Part shown: positions 54,998 through 62,169 of the stretch, one piece after another
Position numbering within the stretch: position 1 is the first letter of the stretch
Layout of the letters: every line of letters starts with the position of its first letter
Assembly (NCBI RefSeq): GCF_001598255.1
Contig: NZ_BCYP01000004.1
Coordinates: forward strand, 62,001 to 126,000
Length of the DNA stretch: 64,000 nt
Source of the DNA: Mitsuaria chitosanitabida ATCC BAA-476 = NBRC 102408
Lineage (GTDB): Bacteria > Pseudomonadota > Gammaproteobacteria > Burkholderiales > Burkholderiaceae_C
Direction of reading: 5' to 3'
Notes under the pieces: generated by a model
Databases searched by the model: none
The model's input: the letters and a program-made list of their open reading frames with translations, nothing else
What the model was told of the DNA's origin: nothing
Made by a program: the position numbers and the translations under genes

Positions 54998-56032
54998 TCA
55001 GAAGCCTTGCAGGACCAGCTTGCCGCGCTGGCGCTGGCTTTCCTGCAGCGCGTGGGCGCGCTTGAGCGAGGCGGCATCGATCGTGCCGACCACCTCCGAC
55101 AGCGTGGTGCGGACGCGGCCGGCGTCCACCAGCGCCGCGACCTCGGCCAACAGGCGGCCCTGCGCGGCGATGTCGTGGGTCGCGTGCATGCTGCGCGTGA
55201 ACATCAGTTCCCAGTGCAGCGACAGCGACTTGCCCTTCAGCGCCATGACGTCCAGATCGGCCGGACCGAAGTCGTCGATCATGGCCAGCCGGCCCTGCGG
55301 CTCCAGCGCCGCCACGAAGTCAGCGAAGTGCTGCGGGGTGTGGGTCAGGCTGGTCACGTAGCGCAGCGGCGGCACGCCGGCCTGCTGCAGGGCGGCGATC
55401 TGCGGGGCCAGCGGCTCGCGGTGGTTGATCACGTGATGCGCGCCCAGCGCGCGCAGCCACTTGCCGCCTTCGCCGTCGGGTTCGGAACTGGTGCCGATCA
55501 CCGTCAGGTGCTGATGGCGGCGCGCCAGCTGGACCAGGATGGAGCCGACACCGCCCGCCGCGCCCGTGACCAGCAGGCTGACGGGGCGCTCGGGCTGCTG
55601 CTGCACCTGCAGGCGGTCGAACAGCAGCTCCCAGGCGGTGATCGCGGTCAGCGGCAGCGCGGCGGCCTCGGCGTCGCTCAGCGTCGTGGGGGCCGGGGCG
55701 GCGATGCGATGGTCCACGCACTGGAACTGCGCGTTGCTGCCGGGGCGGGTGATGTCGCCGGCGTACCAGACGCGGTCGCCGACGGCGAAGCCCTGGACCT
55801 CCGGGCCCATCGCGCGGACCGTGCCGACCGCGTCCCAGCCCAGGATCACCGGCGTGGCGCCGTCCGCGCTGGCGCGGCGCATGCGGACCTTGGTGTCGAC
55901 CGGATTCACGGCGATGGCGCTGATCTCGACCAGCAGGTCCTTGGGACCGGGGGCCGGCATCGGGAGGTCGAGGTCGATGAGCGACTCGGATTCGGCGATG
56001 GGCAGCGATTGGAAGTAGCCGACGGCTTTCAT
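54998..56032 (-). CDS. Zinc-binding-ADH-family NADPH:quinone reductase-like enzyme
   Basis: A 344-residue medium-chain reductase. The N-terminal GroES-like domain includes AVNPVDTKVR and GWDAVGTV. The cofactor motif VTGAAGGVGS (about 152-161) and the following helix mark the Rossmann domain. Structural and catalytic zinc cysteines are absent, which places it with quinone oxidoreductases (QOR/YogA-like). ATG 56032 has AGGAG upstream. It is divergent from the LysR gene at 56179, which probably regulates it. Confidence 0.9.
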   Translation of the reverse strand: MKAVGYFQSLPIAESESLIDLDLPMPAPGPKDLLVEISAIAVNPVDTKVRMRRASADGATPVILGWDAVGTVRAMGPEVQGFAVGDRVWYAGDITRPGSNAQFQCVDHRIAAPAPTTLSDAEAAALPLTAITAWELLFDRLQVQQQPERPVSLLVTGAAGGVGSILVQLARRHQHLTVIGTSSEPDGEGGKWLRALGAHHVINHREPLAPQIAALQQAGVPPLRYVTSLTHTPQHFADFVAALEPQGRLAMIDDFGPADLDVMALKGKSLSLHWELMFTRSMHATHDIAAQGRLLAEVAALVDAGRVRTTLSEVVGTIDAASLKRAHALQESQRQRGKLVLQGF

Positions 56033-56139
56033 GGGGGCTCCTGGAGAGGGGACGGGATGGTGGGGTGATGGCGGCGCGGTGGGGCCGCGAACGATGGAGC
56101 GCATCTTGCGCGCCCGCGGGGCATCAAGTAAGCGTGGAG

Positions 56140-56166
56140 AATCGCTTTCAGTTTCAACCCGCGATT
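56140..56166. promoter_or_regulatory. Probable LysR-type regulator binding site
   Basis: AATCGC (56140-56145) and GCGATT (56161-56166) form an inverted repeat with 15 bases between, in the divergent gap and just ahead of the LysR start codon. Size and position fit an autoregulatory LysR recognition site. Confidence 0.55.
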
Positions 56167-56178
56167 GAAGATCACGCC

Positions 56179-57132
56179 ATGGACATCGAGAACACCGCCG
56201 AGTTGCGCCTGCTGATCGAATGCGCCCGCGGCGGCAGCCTGACGGTGGCCTCGCGCGAGATGGGCATCACGCCCGCCGCGGCCAGCGCGATGCTGAAGAA
56301 GCTGGAGGCGCGGCTGGGCGTGCGCCTGGCCGAGCGCAGCACCCGCGCGCTGCGGCTGACCGCCGCCGGGGAGCGCCTGCGCGACTATGCGCAGCGGGCC
56401 TTGGAACTGCTGGACGAGGGCCTGGCCCTGGTCACCGAGGGCGACGCGCCGGACGCCGCGAAGCATGGTCGCGGCGCGGCGCTGCGGGGCCGCATCCGCT
56501 TGAGCGCGTCCAGCGACCTGACCCGCCGCATCGTGCTGCCGCTGCTGGACGACTTCCTCGACCGCCATCCCGGCGTCGAGCTGCAGCTCAACGTCGGCGA
56601 CGCGCTGCAGGACGTGGTGAGGGACGAGGTCGACCTGGCGCTGCGCTATGGCGAGCTGGCCGACTCGCGTCTGGTGGCGCGCAAGCTGCACGATGGCCGC
56701 CGGCTGCTGGTCGCGTCGCCGGACTTCCTGAAGCGCCACGGGCGGCCGTCACATCCGTCGGACCTGACCCGTTTCGAGTGCATCCGCTTCAAGATCGGCG
56801 ACCGGCTGGAGCGCGACTGGCGCTTCTGGCGTCGCGACGCGCCGCCTCTGATGCCGGTGGACGTGACGGTGCAGGGCCGGCGCACCGCCGACGACGGCGG
56901 CATCGCGCATCAATGGGCGCTGGAGGGCCGCGGCCTGACTTACAAGAGCGAGCTGGACATCCGCGACAGCCTGGCCAGCGGCGCGCTGGTGGAAGCGCTG
57001 CCCGAGTGGATGGGGCGGCCCATGCCGCTGCACGCGCTCATGCCGAGCCAGCGCTTCCTGCCCTTGCGGGTGAAGGCGCTGGTCGACCATCTGGCGGAGG
57101 GGCTGCGGCGCGAGGCGCCGCGCGCGGGCTGA
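56179..57132 (+). CDS. LysR-family transcriptional regulator
   Basis: A 317-residue regulator. The N-terminal winged helix-turn-helix (about 5-65) has GGSLTVASREMGITPAAAS and LGVRLAERSTRALRLT. The effector-binding domain follows (GRIRLSASSDLTRRIVLPLL, DEVDLALRYGEL), typical of the DsdC/CrgA-like clade near quinone reductase genes. Start ATG 56179 is chosen because the inverted repeat lies upstream and the HTH then begins at the usual distance. It is divergent from the quinone-reductase-like gene. Confidence 0.92.
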   Translation: MDIENTAELRLLIECARGGSLTVASREMGITPAAASAMLKKLEARLGVRLAERSTRALRLTAAGERLRDYAQRALELLDEGLALVTEGDAPDAAKHGRGAALRGRIRLSASSDLTRRIVLPLLDDFLDRHPGVELQLNVGDALQDVVRDEVDLALRYGELADSRLVARKLHDGRRLLVASPDFLKRHGRPSHPSDLTRFECIRFKIGDRLERDWRFWRRDAPPLMPVDVTVQGRRTADDGGIAHQWALEGRGLTYKSELDIRDSLASGALVEALPEWMGRPMPLHALMPSQRFLPLRVKALVDHLAEGLRREAPRAG

Positions 57133-57162
57133 CGCGCGCCGGCCGGCGCGCGTTGGGGGCGA

Positions 57163-57714
57163 TCAGTGCTTGTGGTCGCCGTGGCCGCCGTGCATGTCCT
57201 TGGCGCCCTCGCTCGCGGCGGCGGCCGCGGCGGCCGGCGACCGGGCGGCGGCCTGCACCTGCACGCTCATGCGCATCTTGTCGGCGCCTTCGAAGACCAG
57301 GGTCAGCGGCACGGTCTCGCCGTCGGCGATCGGTGCCTTCAGCTTCATCAGCATGACGTGGTAGCCGCCGGGCTTGAGCTCGACCGTCTGACCCGCCGGG
57401 ATGTCGAGCGCGGAGACCGGGCGCATGCGCATCACCGAGCCGTCCATCGCCATCTCGTGGACCTCCGCCACCTCGGCGACCGGGGTGCTCACCGACACCA
57501 GCTTCACCGCGGTGGGCGACTTGATCTGCATGAAGGCGCCGGTGGCCTTCTGCTGCGCGACGGTGGCGCGCACCCATTGGCCGGTCACGACCACCTGCGC
57601 CTGGGCCAGGCCGGCGCACAGCAGCAGCGCCGGCAGCGCGGCACGCGCGAGCGAAGCGATCGAGAAGGGGCGGGAAGCGGAAGTGGAGGAACGGAAGTTC
57701 ATCGTGGCGTCCAT
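57163..57714 (-). CDS. Periplasmic PCu(A)C copper chaperone
   Basis: A 183-residue precursor. A signal peptide occupies about 1-40 (longer than usual). The Cu(I)-binding signature is exact: H86-X10-M97-X21-H119-X-M121. The family delivers copper to the CuA or CuB site of cytochrome oxidase. A His-rich C-terminus (HGGHGDHKH) could also bind metal. ATG 57702, four codons in, may be the true start. SCO or oxidase genes are not adjacent. Confidence 0.93.
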   Translation of the reverse strand: MDATMNFRSSTSASRPFSIASLARAALPALLLCAGLAQAQVVVTGQWVRATVAQQKATGAFMQIKSPTAVKLVSVSTPVAEVAEVHEMAMDGSVMRMRPVSALDIPAGQTVELKPGGYHVMLMKLKAPIADGETVPLTLVFEGADKMRMSVQVQAAARSPAAAAAAASEGAKDMHGGHGDHKH

Positions 57715-57819
57715 CTGGGGTCCGGGGTTGATCGGTGCCGTTCCATGGGGGAAGGCGAGCCGCGAGTATCGTCCATGCCTCCCGCCGCGCGCGTGCGGCC
57801 GGCGCGCCGTCGCGCGCGG

Positions 57820-59268
57820 TCAGGCCCGGCGCGACTCCGGCATCAGCGCGTCCGCGTCGGCGAGATAGCGGCGGCGCGCTTGCTCGTCGCGCAGCTTGCG
57901 GGCCTGCAGCCGCGCCTGGCGGACCAGGTCGGTGGCGCTGAAGGCGTCGCCCTCGTCCAGCGCGTGGCGCGCCCACAGCAGCAGGAAGGCGCAGCGCTGA
58001 TCGGGCGGGATCTGCGAGTGGCGCGCGCGGCAGGCGGTCCAGCGCTGCTGGGCGAGCTCGCCATAGGAGGCGGCCGGCAGCGGCAGGCCCTCGCCGGTGG
58101 CGAGCCGCTGCAGCGCGGGGAAGTCCAGCCGCGCGAAGGCCGCCAGGCGCAGCAGGAAGATGGTGTTGAGCAGCGAGCTGCGGCCCAGCTGCCAGCGCGC
58201 GCACAGCGCGTCGCTCAGCAGCAGCCAGCGCAGCGCGTCCTCGAGGCCGGGGCCGTCGGCCGCGAGCAGGCCGGCCTCGGCGAGCTGGCCCAGCGTGTGC
58301 GCGAGGTTGGCCGCGCAGACCTGCAGCGCGTCGGGCAGTCCGCCCAGCGAGGCGCCGCGCAGGGCGTCGCCCAGGCTGGCGAGCGACTGCGTCGCCAGCG
58401 CCGCGTCGCCGCGCGCGACCGCCAGCTCGCGCAGCACGATGCCGCGCAGGTTGCCGTGGTCGCAGCGCAGTGTCGGATCGGCGCCGAGCACCTCGAGGTC
58501 GACCTCGTCGAGCTTGTCCAGCGCCGCGGCCGGCTGGCCCAGGCTCCCGTACCAATGCCAGGCCGCGAGGATGGCGACGCGAGCGCGCAACTGGCGGCGT
58601 TCGGCGCGCGGCAGGCGGGCGTTGTTGAGCGCGTGACCCAGGTCGCGCAGCTCGTCCTGCAGCGCGGCCCAGTCGCCGAGGCGGCGCGCGATGCGGGCGC
58701 GGCGCAGGCCGAGCGCGGCCGCCGCGGCGGCATCGCCCTCGGGCAGGTGGGCGGCGGCCTGCTGGACCGCGAGGCGGGCGGGATAGAGCTCGCCGCGGTC
58801 GAGCTGGAAGTCGGCCCGGGCCAGCGCCTCCGCATAGCCCAGCGGCAGGAGCGGGGCGGCGGCCGGCGCGCGCACCGGCCGCTGCTGACCCAGCCAGCCG
58901 GCGAGCGCCTCGCCCTCGGCGGGCGCGCCCTCGATCTCGAAGCGGCAGGCGGCCAGCAGCGGGGCGTTCAGCCAGAAGGGGCCGCTGCTGCGGGCGCTGG
59001 CTTCGATGAGCGGGGCCAGCGGGCCGTCCTCCAGCAGCGCCAGCGCGCGCCACACCTGGGTGCGGTGGAGCTCGGCCATGCCGGCGATGCGCTCGCACAG
59101 GTCGGCGCGGGCGCAGGGGCTGTCGACGCGGGCCAGGCCCTGCTCGTGCGCCTGCAGCAGCGCGGCCAGCAGCTTGGGCAGCAGGCGGCTGCGCAGCTCG
59201 GGCAGGCCGTCGATGCGCAAGCCGGTGGGCTGCAGCTGGATGCGGTGGAGCGGGGCGGGGTGGGTCAT
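57820..59268 (-). CDS. Unrecognised 482-residue helical-repeat-like protein
   Basis: I do not recognise this protein. It is 482 residues, Leu/Ala/Arg-rich and predominantly helical, with segments spaced like TPR or SEL1-type repeats (for example ARIARRLGDWAALQDELRDL, AALDKLDEVDLEVL). The N-terminal 100 residues include RTQVWRALALLEDG, which could be a winged helix. There is no signal peptide or TM helix. Codon use fits its neighbours. CAGAAT lies nine bases before the ATG on the minus strand (59278-59283), and a GTTACGC dyad lies slightly further upstream. A helical-repeat scaffold or regulator is only a guess. Confidence 0.65.
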   Translation of the reverse strand: MTHPAPLHRIQLQPTGLRIDGLPELRSRLLPKLLAALLQAHEQGLARVDSPCARADLCERIAGMAELHRTQVWRALALLEDGPLAPLIEASARSSGPFWLNAPLLAACRFEIEGAPAEGEALAGWLGQQRPVRAPAAAPLLPLGYAEALARADFQLDRGELYPARLAVQQAAAHLPEGDAAAAAALGLRRARIARRLGDWAALQDELRDLGHALNNARLPRAERRQLRARVAILAAWHWYGSLGQPAAALDKLDEVDLEVLGADPTLRCDHGNLRGIVLRELAVARGDAALATQSLASLGDALRGASLGGLPDALQVCAANLAHTLGQLAEAGLLAADGPGLEDALRWLLLSDALCARWQLGRSSLLNTIFLLRLAAFARLDFPALQRLATGEGLPLPAASYGELAQQRWTACRARHSQIPPDQRCAFLLLWARHALDEGDAFSATDLVRQARLQARKLRDEQARRRYLADADALMPESRRA

Positions 59269-59277
59269 CGGCAGCGC

Positions 59278-59283
59278 ATTCTG
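59278..59283 (-). promoter_or_regulatory. Candidate -10 box near the 482-residue protein start
   Basis: CAGAAT on the minus strand ends nine bases before ATG 59268. No ribosome-binding site is seen. Confidence 0.3.
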
Positions 59284-59314
59284 CGCGGGCGGCGGCGGGC
59301 GTGTGACGCGGGGC

Positions 59315-59350
59315 GCGTAACGGGCGTTACGCCGGCGCGTTACGCCGGCG
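59315..59350. promoter_or_regulatory. GCGTAAC/GTTACGC dyad with tandem repeat
   Basis: GCGTAAC-N4-GTTACGC (59315-59332) is a perfect 18-base dyad. A 13-base unit CGTTACGCCGGCG is repeated in tandem (59325-59337 and 59338-59350), adding a third half-site. It lies 47 bases upstream of the 482-residue gene on the minus strand and looks like a regulator binding site. Confidence 0.5.
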
Positions 59351-59390
59351 CGCGGTGAGGGGACGGTCGCGGTCCGTCATCGGAGGAGCC

Positions 59391-59759
59391 TCATCGGTCG
59401 GCCGGACGCCGGGGCGAGGCGCCGTCCAGCGCGTCGGTCCAGACGCCGGCGCGGAGCTGGTCCTGCAGCGCGCGATGGTCGCGGGTGTAGTGGAGCTCGG
59501 TGCCGTCGGGCACGCCCAGCGTCGGCAGCAAGGCCTGCAGCACGCGGCGGGTGGTGTCGAGCGCGTCGGACTCGATGTCCACGCGCAGGAAGGCCAGCGG
59601 ACGCATGCGGCCCGGCGGCGCGTCGCCGAGCGACTCGCCCCAGCCCAGCACCGATCCCGCGTCGGCGTCGCGCAGCGCGAGGTCGATGCGGTCCTCGAGC
59701 CCGTGGTCCGCGGGGAGCGCGTGGGTGGGGAGCTTCAGGTAGAGGAAGGCGGCCGGCAT
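59391..59759 (-). CDS. Unrecognised 122-residue protein
   Basis: I do not recognise this small protein. It begins MPAAFLYLKLPTHALPADHG and has a mixed alpha/beta pattern (MRPLAFLRVDIESDALD, RRVLQALLPTLGV) with no signal peptide, TM helix or cysteine. The start is placed at ATG 59759 because CACAAT lies seven bases upstream on the minus strand (59767-59772) and the further upstream frame is low-complexity Arg/Ser. It precedes the 482-residue unknown on the same strand, 122 bases apart. Confidence 0.6.
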   Translation of the reverse strand: MPAAFLYLKLPTHALPADHGLEDRIDLALRDADAGSVLGWGESLGDAPPGRMRPLAFLRVDIESDALDTTRRVLQALLPTLGVPDGTELHYTRDHRALQDQLRAGVWTDALDGASPRRPADR

Positions 59760-59766
59760 GGCGGCG

Positions 59767-59772
59767 ATTGTG
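59767..59772 (-). promoter_or_regulatory. Candidate -10 box for leaderless transcript of the 122-residue gene
   Basis: CACAAT on the minus strand ends seven bases before ATG 59759, with no ribosome-binding site between. Confidence 0.42.
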
Positions 59773-59901
59773 CGCCCGGCGTGGCGCGATGTCCCTGATC
59801 GACGTGTCGCGCGGCCCGCCGCCGCGGGCGTGACGCGCCATCGGCGTGACCGCGGGCTCGCGATTTGCCGAAACGGGTGATCGCGACTCGAGGAGAACGC
59901 C

Positions 59902-60963
59902 ATGGTGGCGAATGAAGCGTGGTATCCGGAGGATCAGGTCGGCGGCGTGGTCCGCGGGGCGACGACGTCGGCGGTGTCGTGGGCGGCCGTGCTGGCCGGC
60001 GCGGCAGCGGCCGCGGCGTTGTCGCTGATCCTGTTGCTGCTGGGAGCGGGCCTGGGCTTGTCGGCGGTCTCGCCCTGGTCTGGGGACGGCGCCGGCGCGA
60101 AGGCGCTCGGCGTGGCCGGCATCGTGTGGCTCGCGCTGACGCAGATCGCGGCCTCCGGATGCGGCGGCTATCTGGCCGGCCGTCTGCGGGTGCGCTGGCG
60201 GGACACCGATCCCGACGAGGTCCATTTCCGAGACACCGCCCATGGCCTGCTAGCCTGGGCGGTGTCGACGCTGTTCACCGCCGCCGTGCTGACCGCCTCG
60301 GTGGGCGCGGTCGTGGGCCTGGGCGCGCAGGGACTGGCGGCGGGCGCTGCCGCGGTGGGGCCGGGGGCCGTTGCCGCGGCGGCTGGCGCGACGGGCTCGG
60401 CCGCGGCCCGCGACGAGGGCCCGATGACCCGCGCGGGTCGCGAGCGCGATGCCTCGGCGCCGCTGAGCGGCGATGCGCTGGGCTACTACGTCGACACGCT
60501 GCTGAGGCCGGTGTCGATGGCGCCGCCGCCGACCGGCACCGCGACGGGCGGCAGTGGCACCGGCGGATCGGCCGGCGCCAACAGCGCGACGCTGCGAGCC
60601 TGGCCCGATGCCTCGATGGTCCATGCGGAGTCCAACTCCACCGCCGCCCTGAACCGGCTGATGCTGCGCGCACTGCGCGATGGCGGCGTGCTGTCGCCGG
60701 AAGACGCGCGCTACGCGTCGCAGCTCGTCGCGCAGCGGACCGGACTGACGCCACCCGAAGCGGAACGCCGCGTCGCGGAGACGCTGCAGCGGGCGCGTGC
60801 CGAGGCCCAGGCCATCGAGGTGCGCGCCCGTGATGCCGCCGACACGGCGCGCAAGACTGCCTTGCAGACGGCGCTGTGGATGTTCGTCGCGCTGTTGATC
60901 GGCGCCTTCACCGCGAGCCTGCTGGCCACCGTCGGCGGCCGGCAGCGGGACCGCGTCGAATGA
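59902..60963 (+). CDS. Four-TM inner-membrane protein of unknown function
   Basis: 353 residues. Hydrophobic helices lie at about 26-52 and 68-88, a third lies in the segment after HFRDTAHGLLAWAV (about 114-150, Gly/Ala-rich, possibly two passes), and a final helix is at about 325-345. Between them is a periplasmic or cytoplasmic loop with a Gly/Ser/Thr linker, then a long charged helical segment (AERRVAETLQRARAEAQAIEVRARDAADTARK in outline) like a coiled coil. ATG 59902 has GAGGAG seven bases ahead. Similar proteins occur in Proteobacteria without known function. A 23-residue membrane peptide gene follows 52 bases later. Confidence 0.75.
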   Translation: MVANEAWYPEDQVGGVVRGATTSAVSWAAVLAGAAAAAALSLILLLLGAGLGLSAVSPWSGDGAGAKALGVAGIVWLALTQIAASGCGGYLAGRLRVRWRDTDPDEVHFRDTAHGLLAWAVSTLFTAAVLTASVGAVVGLGAQGLAAGAAAVGPGAVAAAAGATGSAAARDEGPMTRAGRERDASAPLSGDALGYYVDTLLRPVSMAPPPTGTATGGSGTGGSAGANSATLRAWPDASMVHAESNSTAALNRLMLRALRDGGVLSPEDARYASQLVAQRTGLTPPEAERRVAETLQRARAEAQAIEVRARDAADTARKTALQTALWMFVALLIGAFTASLLATVGGRQRDRVE

Positions 60964-61015
60964 CGCGCGTCTCGCCCACTGATTCACCCCAAGCCTCTCT
61001 CGAAGGAGAACCCCG

Positions 61016-61087
61016 ATGAGATCCATCCTTCTCTATCTGCTGGGCGTCCCGATCCCGATCATCATCCTCATCGCGTTCCTGCGCTGA
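61016..61087 (+). CDS. 23-residue membrane micropeptide
   Basis: A complete 24-codon frame preceded by GAAGGAG at ideal distance. The peptide, MRSILLYLLGVPIPIIILIA followed by FLR, is one hydrophobic helix interrupted by a PIP kink, with basic residues at both ends. Comparable short peptides with a GVPIPIIIL core recur in Proteobacteria to my recollection, usually unannotated. It sits 52 bases after the four-TM protein in the same direction. It is too short for routine gene finding; the ribosome-binding site and composition support it. Confidence 0.62.
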   Translation: MRSILLYLLGVPIPIIILIAFLR

Positions 61088-61168
61088 GGTCGGCGGATGC
61101 GGCAGGGGCCGAGCGACACGGCGGTCGCCCGGCCCCTTTCCATTGCGGCGCGTGGTCGCGGCACGCGA

Positions 61169-62026
61169 TCAGCGCGCGTCGATGCCGTCACGCGCCGCGC
61201 CCTCGTAGGGGCTCCACGCGCCGGGACGGTGGGCGAGCCGGTCCGCGACGATGCGCAGCACGGCGGGGTTCCAGCACAGGCCGCAATGGCTGCCGTCCAC
61301 CTCGACGTTCTCGATCATCGGATGGTCCTCGGGCTGCAGGCAGGCCTGCCACGCCACGACGCCGTCGCTGCGGCTGTAGATCGAGGTCGTGGGCACGGGC
61401 GGCGCCGCGATGAGGCGCGCCTTGAACGCGTCCTCGAGCACCGGCAGCGTGCCGTTGACCCAGCGGTAGAGGAGGCTCACGTTGGTCTGCGCGGCCTCGC
61501 CGGTGATGGGCGTGCCGATGGTGAGGACCTGCCGCACCGGCAGCGCGATGCGCTTGGCCACCTCGCGGGCATAGATGCCGCCCAGGCTCCAGCCGATCAG
61601 CGAGACGGGCTGGGGCGCGTCGGCGACCAGCGCCTCGATGTCGGTCGCGAGCGTGTCCAGCCAGGCGTCGATGTCGCCCATCGGCCCGGTGTTGACGCCG
61701 CGGCCCCAGTCGCGGGCCGCGTAGCCCAGGCCGTGGCAGAAGCCCACCAGGGGGGCGACGGACTGCGCGTCGGCGGCCAGGCCGGGAAACACGATGACCG
61801 GATGCCCGTCGCCGGGCGCATGGCCGCTGCGGTCCATGAGGCGGCAGCTGGCGTATTCCATCGCCGCCCTCAGCGGCTCGATGCCGAGCAGCGCCCAGGA
61901 CGGGGAGGGGATGAGGGCGGGCGCCGCGGGCAGGGCGTCGGGGAGGGCGGTGATCTTCTTCATCGGCGTCGGGGCCGAGCCCGTCGGGGAGGCGGGGCGG
62001 GGCGGAGGAAGGACAGTTGAGCCCAT
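61169..62026 (-). CDS. Alpha/beta-hydrolase-fold protein (esterase/lipase-like)
   Basis: 285 residues. The oxyanion region VIVFPGL and the nucleophile elbow G-W-S-L-G-G (Ser near residue 147) are clear. A late acid and the catalytic His in EVDGSHCGLCWNP fit the triad. The sequence SLIGWSLGGIYAREVAKR resembles triacylglycerol lipases of the lipase class 2/PGAP1-like type. No classic signal peptide is seen, although the N-terminal 22 residues are Pro/Ser-rich; a start at the Met of MKKITALP (about 61963) is possible. Confidence 0.8.
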   Translation of the reverse strand: MGSTVLPPPRPASPTGSAPTPMKKITALPDALPAAPALIPSPSWALLGIEPLRAAMEYASCRLMDRSGHAPGDGHPVIVFPGLAADAQSVAPLVGFCHGLGYAARDWGRGVNTGPMGDIDAWLDTLATDIEALVADAPQPVSLIGWSLGGIYAREVAKRIALPVRQVLTIGTPITGEAAQTNVSLLYRWVNGTLPVLEDAFKARLIAAPPVPTTSIYSRSDGVVAWQACLQPEDHPMIENVEVDGSHCGLCWNPAVLRIVADRLAHRPGAWSPYEGAARDGIDAR

Positions 62027-62169
62027 CTTTCCCGATCGCGGCCCGTGTGTGCACCCCCCGGATGGAGCAGTTTGACGTCAGACCTGGCCTACAGGAGGGG
62101 CCCTTTCCAAGGGGAGGGCATCTGGGTGTGCAGCCGGGCGAAGCGATCGATGTGGACTTCGACGGCGGC

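Noticed and set aside
54998-57714. Quinone reductase, LysR and copper chaperone considered as one copper/oxidative stress system
   Set aside because: The chaperone is on the opposite strand from LysR with separate ends, and nothing in the sequence links it to the regulator site.
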